Shown here piece after piece: positions 7,704 through 14,770 of a DNA stretch of 22,006 bases. Made by a program: the position numbers and the translations under genes. Location: the NCBI GenBank assembly GCA_014925825.1, contig JACGCK010000464.1:1-22006 (forward strand), in the 5' to 3' direction. The notes under the pieces were generated by a model. The model was not told the origin of the DNA, ran no database searches, and saw nothing but the letters and a program-made list of their open reading frames with translations. How positions within the stretch are numbered: the first letter of the stretch is position 1; every line of letters starts with the position of its first letter. The DNA is from Pholiota molesta. Lineage: Eukaryota > Basidiomycota > Agaricomycetes > Agaricales > Strophariaceae.

Positions 7704-10028
7704 ATGCGCTACATCCATGGTTTCCTTCGCATAGTGAAACGTACCAAACAAGCCCACTTTGAAAAGGCATCCACTGTCGTCAAATACTCTCCAGAGTATA
7801 GCCCTATGCTCGTCACCTATCCTGCCTCCAATGACAGTAGCCTTGATTCTCCCGAAATCCTGGAAAAGACTCTCAAGGCGAAATTCAAGCATACCATCAT
7901 CCATAGGGCGTCCCGCATTCCACGCTGGACTGGCAGCAAGAGGGCCTTCGTAGAAGAAAAAAATATCTATCTGACTGAGAAACCTCCTGTCTCTGTCTTG
8001 CACAAGGAAGATATCCCTGTCAGGGATGGGAAGTCCGCCTTTGCTAAGTTCAAGTATGCTCTCCGCAAAGTGTCACAGATCCCGCGCCCTAGGCGGGTTC
8101 AGCCCAAGTTCAGCCTCTCCTCACCCTCAAGAACCGATACTTCCACTAATTTTGACCCCTCGGATCGCCTTGGTGTTTTCATCACTACCCGTGTCGAGAC
8201 TGACTTTTTCAACGAGGAAGATCTCTTGGCTATTATGAACCCAGTCATTCAGGAACCTGAAACTACTGCGCTTCGCGATGTGCCCACCCTGCCCCGCGAT
8301 GAACCTTTCCCTTTCACTCGCCGCTTCAGCTATAGGCCTGGATTCCGTCGGGCTGCCCCCATTAACATGAGTGTCGAGGCTCCGTTCTCCACTCCTGTCA
8401 TGGGCGTCGCGACCGAGGATGTCTGTGTCGATGACCTTGCACAACCTGCGGGTTTGTCCACTGACCAATCCCTCCAACGCGTTAGTCCCGCCGAAATTAT
8501 AGCCGAACCTCTAGTTATTCAAGTTGCTCATCAACAGGACGTTCTTCCGGAAGCTACTGTGGAACCCGCTATGGTCACATTTCCCATTCTCTTTAACCAT
8601 AACTCTCCGAAATTTATCTCCCCAGCTTCTGCCTCATCGTCTTCTCTATCTACCTCGATTAAGCCTGAAGTTGAGCCCCTCTTTTCTACCACGAGCTCTC
8701 CTGCATCTCCTATTTCACCTCTAGACCAATTGAAGAAGGCTGAGATCTCGGTCGATGACTCGGATGCTTTCGCAGCCTCTACCTCATCGTTTTCTCTATC
8801 TACCTCGGACAAGTCCGAAGTCGAGCCCGTCTCTTCTGCCACAGGCTCTCCTGTATCTCCTATCCCAACTCTAGACCAACCGAAGGAGGCTGAGATTTCT
8901 GTCGATGATCTTGACTCTGACAGCAACCACTCTGTCAACCACTTCAAGCGCATTAACACTTCTACGAAAAACTATCCAGGCCTTGAATCCTGGTACAATA
9001 AAATTATCGGCGAACTCAAACGTGCCAACGAACTCGGCCGCTCATCTGTAACCTCCGCGGGCCCAGGCAACCAAAACGATGTTGATGACACTGCCGCTGA
9101 TCGGGGAACGCTTGAGGCATCCGAGGATAGCATTTGCAATAGCAACCTAGAGCTTAGCTCGGTCGCTGCAGGCGTCCTGTGTGACCCCAAGAGTCTGAGC
9201 GCCGACCACGCTCCTCGTGTATCCTCGATTGTTAATGGTGTACGTCAGGCAGGGTTCAAGTCGGCCGTAGAGGGACTCGAGTCCTCGCACTTCCTGTCTC
9301 TCCTGGAGAAGGCTATATGCGTGTCTTCAGCGACTTCGACGGGCTCATCGGAAGGAGAGGAGTCTCCCTCGGTGCGTGCCGCTCGTAATTCGCGTGTGCG
9401 TGGTGGTGCGAACGGCAAGTACGCTCCACCACCACCACCGCCCTTCAAGGACAGTTCTTTCTTTGAGGAGATGCGTGCGCGCGCACGCCATGCTGCTGTT
9501 TATCGTAGCACTTCTGCGCACTTCCAAGAATTTGGAGTGAGCCCGACGCCTCATCGTGCACGACGTGGTGCAGGATATCGTCCGGCCGCTCCTCCATCCC
9601 CTTTAGATACCATGAATATTCGCCGCCCTCGTCGTCGTACGGTTCTTTCAGCTGAACCTCCTACTTGGGGATCATCGGCTCGCTCTTACCAGCATCCTGC
9701 ACTGGCGGTCGCGAATTCGTCTGAGGCTCATTCTGGTGCTCGTCATGCTTCTTTACCTGATTTCAGTACAACACCCAGCAGTAGCATCCCGCCCAATTCT
9801 CGGGTCTATGATATCCACATAGCGCCCACTATCTACCCTTCTATCTCGGGCACTCCACGTCCTTCCATGATACCAAGGCATGTTAGCCTCCAGCGCCGCG
9901 AATGGGCGTCGGCGGCGCAATTAGCGGTATTTTCACTGGCTCCTTCTCCTCTGGGCCTCCCATTGAGGGCGGATCCTCGTCCTTCGATGATTCCTAGGTG
10001 TGCATCGCTCCGCCAGGGCGGTGCGTGA
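7704..10028 (+). CDS. Large intronless disordered orphan protein (774 aa) with internal duplications
   Basis: One uninterrupted ATG-to-TGA frame of 775 codons. It is well supported by length, by the TATA box at 7505 with its pyrimidine-rich leader, and by conservation of frame through two internal repeats. The N-terminus (MRYIHGFLRIVKRTKQAHF) is basic and weakly hydrophobic. The rest is Ser/Pro/Thr/Ala-rich and low in hydrophobic core. Residues 308-357 and 358-407 are tandem copies of a 50-residue unit ending in AEISVDD. A PPPPPP stretch lies near residue 575, followed by an Arg-rich segment (RRPRRRT). The unit RPSMIPR occurs twice at the C-terminus, 40 residues apart. There is no enzyme motif, signal peptide or clear membrane span, and I do not recognise the family. 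The lack of introns contrasts with its intron-dense neighbours and suggests a lineage-specific gene, a young gene or a retrocopy. Function is unknown. Confidence 0.7.
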   Translation: MRYIHGFLRIVKRTKQAHFEKASTVVKYSPEYSPMLVTYPASNDSSLDSPEILEKTLKAKFKHTIIHRASRIPRWTGSKRAFVEEKNIYLTEKPPVSVLHKEDIPVRDGKSAFAKFKYALRKVSQIPRPRRVQPKFSLSSPSRTDTSTNFDPSDRLGVFITTRVETDFFNEEDLLAIMNPVIQEPETTALRDVPTLPRDEPFPFTRRFSYRPGFRRAAPINMSVEAPFSTPVMGVATEDVCVDDLAQPAGLSTDQSLQRVSPAEIIAEPLVIQVAHQQDVLPEATVEPAMVTFPILFNHNSPKFISPASASSSSLSTSIKPEVEPLFSTTSSPASPISPLDQLKKAEISVDDSDAFAASTSSFSLSTSDKSEVEPVSSATGSPVSPIPTLDQPKEAEISVDDLDSDSNHSVNHFKRINTSTKNYPGLESWYNKIIGELKRANELGRSSVTSAGPGNQNDVDDTAADRGTLEASEDSICNSNLELSSVAAGVLCDPKSLSADHAPRVSSIVNGVRQAGFKSAVEGLESSHFLSLLEKAICVSSATSTGSSEGEESPSVRAARNSRVRGGANGKYAPPPPPPFKDSSFFEEMRARARHAAVYRSTSAHFQEFGVSPTPHRARRGAGYRPAAPPSPLDTMNIRRPRRRTVLSAEPPTWGSSARSYQHPALAVANSSEAHSGARHASLPDFSTTPSSSIPPNSRVYDIHIAPTIYPSISGTPRPSMIPRHVSLQRREWASAAQLAVFSLAPSPLGLPLRADPRPSMIPRCASLRQGGA
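8625..8924 (+). repeat. In-frame tandem duplication, 150-bp unit (50 codons), two copies
   Basis: Copy 1 is 8625-8774 and copy 2 is 8775-8924. The period is exactly 150 bp, so the reading frame is kept. Shared landmarks in the same order are TCTCTATCTACCTCG, GAAGT(T/C)GAGCCC, TCTAGACCAA, and GAGAT(C/T)TC(G/T)GTCGATGA. Differences are mostly single substitutions with no indels, which suggests a fairly recent duplication under some constraint. Confidence 0.8.
9852..10025 (+). repeat. C-terminal in-frame direct repeat, 40-codon period (second copy truncated)
   Basis: The peptide PRPSMIPR followed by (H/C)(V/A)SL occurs at about 9855-9890 and again at about 9975-10010, 120 bp apart. The second copy is cut short by the stop codon at 10026. 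The nucleotide match (CGTCCTTC(C/G)ATGAT) is also visible. Confidence 0.6.
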
Positions 10029-11673
10029 AGTGGAGTAGGAGTGGGCTTGGAGAGTAGGTGGCGCCTTTGTCACCATCGTTTGCGCCGCGCTGTCTTCCTC
10101 GCCGCGCAATGCCTGTTCCTGTTTGAACCATTTGATTGTATTGACGCCTTCTAGTTTGCTCTTCACTTCTATATTCTTCCTTTATTTTTCTTTCTATCCT
10201 TATCCTTCTTTTACATTCTAACCGCGTTTTTATTCTATAGTATATCATATCTTCATCTTCATCAAAAACAAGACAAAAAAATTATCCCATCTCCTCAGTT
10301 GACTTCTGTTTCCTTCCATAGTTCTCCCTGTCAATCTTTATCGCGTTACGCTATTTACCTCTCTGTCCTCTGGACTTTGCGCATACCATGTATCTTTAGT
10401 TCAGATTTTGCAATAACTTTGTGATTATTAACAAAAACGGCCGTGGAGAACAAGAAGTACATAGAGAAGATGATAGCTTTCACATTCTTTCAAGGAATTG
10501 TCGCCCCAAAAATTGTATTACTTATCGTGGAATCTGGATGTAGCAGTTTTTTCCCTGAAGGACGGCCGCAGCATTCAATAATTACAGTCAACGGCTGATT
10601 TTGGGCTGACGTCTTCCAGGCAGCTTTGGAATATGATGACGTTCCACGCTCTGATTAGAGGCTGGCATGCAAGCCACCAGGTGTTGGTCAGCCTCCGGTC
10701 GCTAGATCCATAAAAGCCCTCCACATTCGCTCTTTCTCGCTTCCATAACTCTTCCCGCCCTTCAATTCTGGACACCAAGAACCCCGCCGGCACGTCTTTG
10801 CTACTCAGCTACCTCACCTATCCTCTTTCTGTTCTTCGTGCTAATCATTATATCTGTCTTGTTTCGTTGCCATTTCTGGGCTACAGACATCAACAACTTC
10901 GAGGGAACACAAGGTAAATTCGACGGTACAAGGCGAGATGGAAATGGTTGATTTGGGGCGTTTGGGTATTTGCGCAGTTTTCGTTTTCACGTCATGTCTC
11001 TGCCATGGAGATGCTTTTCCCACTGGGTTTTTAACGCAATCTATGAGCATGATTTCACTCTAAAAAACCTCCTGAGTGATTGTGACTGTGCGGCAATTAA
11101 AACCTGGCGATACTGGAAGTGAACCTGACGATACAGAGTGACGAGAGATGGAGAGTGGGTGAGCGCGTGTGGGACCGCAAAAGAACGAGACAGCGAGACA
11201 GCAGAAATAAGTGATAGAGTGGTGGAGAAAGATCTTGGTCTGTAAAATTCGAAATCAGGGAACACCAGGAGAGATGTGGCGAAAGTCAAGCCGCAATCGA
11301 AGATCGAAATCGTGCAGACCTTGCCAGAAACAGGCGAGCCGCGACCTTATATCCACACTTTTGATATCAGAATGCGACAAGCTGGCGAGGGGGTAGCCCG
11401 GTGAGCGGATAAGCAGCAGGAGAGATGTAGAAAATAAACATGGAGGCCATAGTTTGAAAGAGGGATCGACCACGCCAATTGTTGCCAGTCCTCTCCGCCA
11501 CAGTGTCCACCCTTTCATTGAATTTGTTATGTAGATTCACTAGTACTGGAACCCCATTAGTTGTTGACTTTGCAAGCCGCCCAGAATATAGGAAGAACGC
11601 TGGGGTAATAAGGTCTGCTTAGGAGACTAGGGCAAACAAGTTCGTGACTGTTTCTTTCAAGTTTGGTTTTTTG
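10029..11673. other. Gene-poor intergenic region, about 1.6 kb
   Basis: AT-rich 3' flank of the 7704 ORF up to about 10450, then mixed sequence up to the psf3 promoter. A TATA-like CATAAAAG at 10709-10716 with a pyrimidine-rich leader resembles the promoter at 7505, and a 41-codon ORF (10938-11063) lies downstream of it. TGACGT half-sites occur near 10605 and 10636. I see no convincing spliced conserved gene, tRNA or mobile element. Confidence 0.4.
10938..11063 (+). CDS. Possible small secreted peptide, 41 aa (weak)
   Basis: Short ORF MEMVDLGRLGICAVFVFTSC... with a hydrophobic stretch at residues 7-17 and a possible signal-peptidase site after the CLCHGDA segment. The remainder is short (about FPTGFLTQSMSMISL), so a mature product would be tiny. 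A TATA-like element with a CT-rich leader lies 220 bp upstream. There is no family match and no second line of evidence, so a chance ORF is quite possible. Confidence 0.15.
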   Translation: MEMVDLGRLGICAVFVFTSCLCHGDAFPTGFLTQSMSMISL

Positions 11674-11694
11674 ACGCGTTGAGTCTTGACGCGT
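11674..11694. promoter_or_regulatory. Pair of MluI cell-cycle boxes (ACGCGT) upstream of psf3
   Basis: ACGCGT occurs at 11674-11679 and 11689-11694, each inside the longer shared string TTGACGCGT, 15 bp apart. They lie 87-107 bp before the psf3 start codon. ACGCGT is the binding site of MBF-type (Mbp1/Res-Swi6) factors that switch on replication genes at G1/S in fungi, so the position in front of a GINS gene fits well. Confidence 0.7.
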
Positions 11695-11780
11695 CTCGGT
11701 AACAACCACACGGTGATTGTCACAGTCACGACGTGCTTTACGAATGGAAGGGCGTCGAACTCGTTCATCAATTGTACTCA

Positions 11781-12679
11781 ATGGACTTCGACTACTTCTC
11801 TATCGAAGCCATTCTCGCGGAGAACCAGGTATCCCCAACCAAAAAATGAACAAGCTACGCAAACTGACCACTCAAATTTTAGAAAATTCAATGCACTTTC
11901 AAACATGCCATACCTGGTATGGGACATCTTGGAGGCGGCACAGAACGCGACGTAAGGATATCTTCAGGCGTCACCGTGTCCGTTGCTTAACCCTCGTTTT
12001 CAGATTGCGATGCTGAGCAAAATACAAATTCCTATATGGCTCGCGTATACCATCATCTATTCGTCGGTTCATTGCCTTCGCCCCATCCACTTCGACTTGC
12101 TCACGGACGCATGGTAGTGATTGGGCCGATTTCAATATACCCTCTCCATTTGGCACCAAAGTCCGCAATGCATTGAAAGCCGAGGCATGTAGCGTGCGGC
12201 TATCCAATCTAGTCGGTGCAGGTGGATTATGGTATGGGTTCGGAAAGACTATCATGGACATGTACGTTTTCTACCAATTCTATGCAAGGTTTGATTGATC
12301 TCTGTTTCGTGTAGCCTCAGGGAAGAGCAAGCTAACGAATTATCCGAAATGTTGACCAAGGTCGGCTGCCCTGCCTCCCTTCACCCTCCGTCTTCCTCTA
12401 ATACTACCAGCAGGCCTTTCGGGATCGTCTACTTGAAGTTATCGATCAGGCGCAGCATTTTGCTGCCCTGGGGCATGCCGGCGCGGGAGGAGGGTCATCA
12501 GGCAATACAGCGCAATCTTTCCGCGAAGGTCTTGACATGACGGAACGAGAATGTGAGTAATCCTTTTCACTGACTGAGCATCTCTCATTCTCTGTCGCGC
12601 TTTAGTATTCTCCCTAGCGCAAGAGAGTTCTAAACGTACAAAGGCTTGGTATGAGAATAGTGACCGAAAACGAGGATGA
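11781..12679 (+). CDS. psf3: GINS complex subunit Psf3 (DNA replication)
   Basis: Psf3 is one of four GINS subunits that join Cdc45 and Mcm2-7 to form the replicative helicase. Seven exons: 11781-11828, 11883-11951, 12004-12044, 12118-12261, 12315-12360, 12414-12552 and 12606-12679 (TGA). They total 186 codons plus stop, with no frame correction. Psf3 hallmarks are the N-terminal MDFDYFSIEAILAENQ, then CTFKHAIPGMGHLGGG, and IPIWLADWADFNIPSPFG. The helical A-domain follows (KVRNALKAE; SVRLSNLVGAGGLWYGFGK; EEQANELSEMLTK; FRDRLLEVIDQAQHF), and the protein ends AWYENSDRKRG. Length matches the family (about 180-210). The introns are 50-73 bp. The fifth has a weak donor (GTCGGC) and a tandem CAGCAG acceptor, so one Gln may be added at that junction. 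Two ACGCGT boxes in the promoter fit G1/S expression. The stop lies 48 bp from that of the convergent pkr1 gene. Confidence 0.92.
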
Positions 12680-12727
12680 TTTAAAGATGACAGAAATGAT
12701 CCACAACGTACTGTACGACCAGTTTTC

Positions 12728-13106
12728 TCATATTGTCTTTTTACTTTCACTCTCGCTCTGCTCTCCTATATCCTGCCCTTCATCAACGGGCAAATTCTTC
12801 AATTCGTTCACGAACCTGTTGTATCATCCAACGAATATTCCATCAGTTTTGTATTATGTATCCATAGTTTATGATTCATACAAACCATTTAACACTACCC
12901 CAGAGCCCAAGCTCGATTGCTATGAGGGCAAAGACATGGAGGTTTCCGCCCGTGACAAATATGAGAGCGATGAAAACGAGGAGCAGCAGCAGGAAAGCGC
13001 AGTCGACAATAAGGAGGAATGTTGGATGGAGGGAAGATTCAGGCTTTAGGATTTGGGAAAAGAACGGCGTGGTTTCAAATTCAGATTCGGTATGGCTCAT
13101 TTCCAT
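12728..13106 (-). CDS. pkr1: Pkr1-type V-ATPase assembly factor (ER membrane)
   Basis: Small two-span ER protein of the Pkr1 family, which helps assemble the Vo sector of the vacuolar H+-ATPase in the ER. Exon 1 is 13106-12886 and exon 2 is 12815-12728, with a 70-bp intron (GTTTGT...CAACAG). They join in frame to give 102 residues. The family core is visible: FFSQILKPESSLHPTFLLI, a first membrane span (about residues 30-51), the TGGNLHVFALIAIELGLWGS second span (about 55-75), then KWFVNEL. The C-terminus ends in SKKTI, a canonical KKxx COPI retrieval signal that fits ER residence. The start is taken at MEMSHTESEF; the Met two codons later is equally possible. Upstream codons remain open but lack an ATG. 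The identification rests on core pattern and topology and is fairly secure. Confidence 0.8.
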
Positions 13107-13275
13107 CGAATAAACGAGAGCGCTTGAGCTCGCCCTGTCTTCTGATTTCTTTCTGAGCGTGAGTGAAAGACCAGGTGTCAACGTTTCAACGGGGAAACTG
13201 GTGGTGGTGGTGGAGGATTACAGTCACAAGCCATCAGCCTAATAATACGCGCGTCGCGTACACGGCGGCGGCATC
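13107..13275. promoter_or_regulatory. Bidirectional promoter region between pkr1 and the 13276 gene
   Basis: 169 bp separate two divergent start codons. It contains a GGT-repeat tract (about 13199-13215) and, 15 bp before the 13276 ATG, the inverted repeat TACGCG-CGT-CGCGTA (13246-13260). The arms carry the CGCG core of MBF sites, but not the full ACGCGT. Confidence 0.5.
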
Positions 13276-14362
13276 ATGTCTCTCTTTCCCCAACCAGCAC
13301 CATCTCTTCCTCCCTTTTCCACTCTTCTCATTGCCGGTCCATACCATCCATCTGCCCCCGTCCATCTTGCTTACTCTTCATCAGGTCCAAAATCACCAGT
13401 CTTGCTCCTATGTCCGTCCAGGGCCACATTCAAAGAGGACATGCTGCGCTTCAACGACTCCTGGCTGAACGCGCACTCTGCCACGGGCAAGCACTCGGAG
13501 CTGGCATCTTACGTCTCCATTTTGTAAACCCACTCTCGCACCGCTGCACCGCTGTATACTCACAGCGTCCGTAGCTACCCGCCGACGTCCGCGCACCTCT
13601 CTCTGCTGCTTTCTATGTTCCATGTGCCGCGTTCTGGGAGCGCGCTTGCGGAAAGCACCCCTAAAACTGCGCAGGCTGTTGCGCCGGGCCTGGTCATACT
13701 CACGGAACCCTCGAGATACTTTTTGTCGCCGAGTGCTGCAGAGATGTCATCGTGCGTGCTCTTTGACGACGGACTTCCCCAATACATGCGTTGAAATTCG
13801 TCTTCTGCTAGAAGCGCTCCTACACTGTCCTCGTATCTGAATTTAGTCAATCGCGTGTTCGTCTCGATATCAAACCTGACAAGGTCTCTGGTCTTGATAG
13901 CGTCCTGTTGCGAAAGACTCACACTGACCCTAATTTCAGCGGCGGTCATCCACCGAAATTCGCGTTGTTTGATTCTCAACTAGATAATTTGAAGCTTCCG
14001 CTTCTATCCGAGCCATCATTACGACTGGGAGACGAACAGGCAGCTGATGAGCAGCCCGAACTAATGCCAGTGTTATCTCTGGTAGAGAATCTGTTCCAAT
14101 GGATATGCATATTCGAGGATGGTCTGTACCAAACATTTTGATCCTGCCCTTAAAATTTCAACCCATTTTAGATGATTCCTATGTGCCTTCTTCTCAAGGA
14201 GAGGAAATGAATCCTGAAGAAGGGGTTCGCAAACAACTGCGAATGTATCGACGGGACCAGAACGGCGAAGACGATGAGCGGTTATATCATTGGGTGGAAC
14301 GACGGTGTAAAAGCAGATTTAGTAAATTGGAGGAAACAGAGTTTAGATGGGACCCAAGTTGA
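13276..14362 (+). CDS. Unrecognised conserved-looking protein, 289 aa, five exons (possible degenerate RecA-like fold)
   Basis: Exons are 13276-13523, 13575-13751, 13812-13883, 13940-14121 and 14172-14362 (TGA). All junctions are GT-AG with 50-60 bp introns, and the joined frame is open throughout. The product begins MSLFPQPAPSLPPFSTLLIA. It alternates hydrophobic strands with helices: LLIAGPYHP (17-25), SPVLLLCPSRATF (40-52), YVSIFYPPTSAHLSLLLS (79-96), APGLVILTEPSRYF (119-132), a helix SSYLNLVNRVFVSI, and KFALFDSQLDNLKLP (172-186). It ends with a charged segment (about 240-289). The layout, with a P-loop-like position lacking GKT/S, loosely resembles RecA-type folds such as divergent Rad51 paralogues (Csm2/Psy3-like). 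That is only inference, and I do not know the family. The first intron has two in-frame acceptors (13565 and 13574). The second is preferred because it gives IFYPPT. The gene is divergent from pkr1. Confidence 0.75.
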
Positions 14363-14770
14363 CCATTTCAAATATTCAACAGAAATGATCAAAGAATCGA
14401 AATGTATTATACTATCTATGAGGACAACAAAGATCCAGATGCAACCTCCATTCCTTCCATAAGCGCAAACTCAACGTAGGACACTGAGTCCTAATCGACA
14501 AGCACTTCGGTATCATGTCGATCGTTGGACCATCGTCTCGGTTCTCAGGTTGTATACTTACATTAGCGCCATGTCATTCGGCCGTGCGGAGGATCAAGAT
14601 TCGTGTACAATCAGGAAGGGTGATATGATATGAGGTGATATGATAACGAAAGTGGGCGCAGGATGAATGTGTGGGTCAAGAAGGCAACGATAGCGTGAGT
14701 GAGTAACATGCGTGGAGAAAATTCGTGGGGGATCGTAACGCGTCAGCTGGGGTAGGGAGTGCGTTTTGTC
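14363..14770. other. Convergent intergenic region between the 13276 gene and eRF3
   Basis: 408 bp of 3' flanks. It holds a short direct repeat GGTGATATGATA (two copies near 14620-14646) and one ACGCGT at 14738-14743 that lies at gene ends rather than in a promoter. No gene is seen. Confidence 0.45.

Noticed and set aside
12045..12117. An apparent frameshift in psf3 after WLA
   Set aside because: A GTATAC...GGTAG intron of 73 bp removes it and yields the expected WLADWADFNIPSPFG, so no indel is needed.
13575..13979. A 134-codon - strand frame over the unknown gene
   Set aside because: The + strand gives a fully consistent five-exon model with good splice sites across the same interval. The - frame spans those exons and introns without structure.
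14738..14743. A further ACGCGT box
   Set aside because: It lies just after the eRF3 stop, between convergent genes, not in a promoter.
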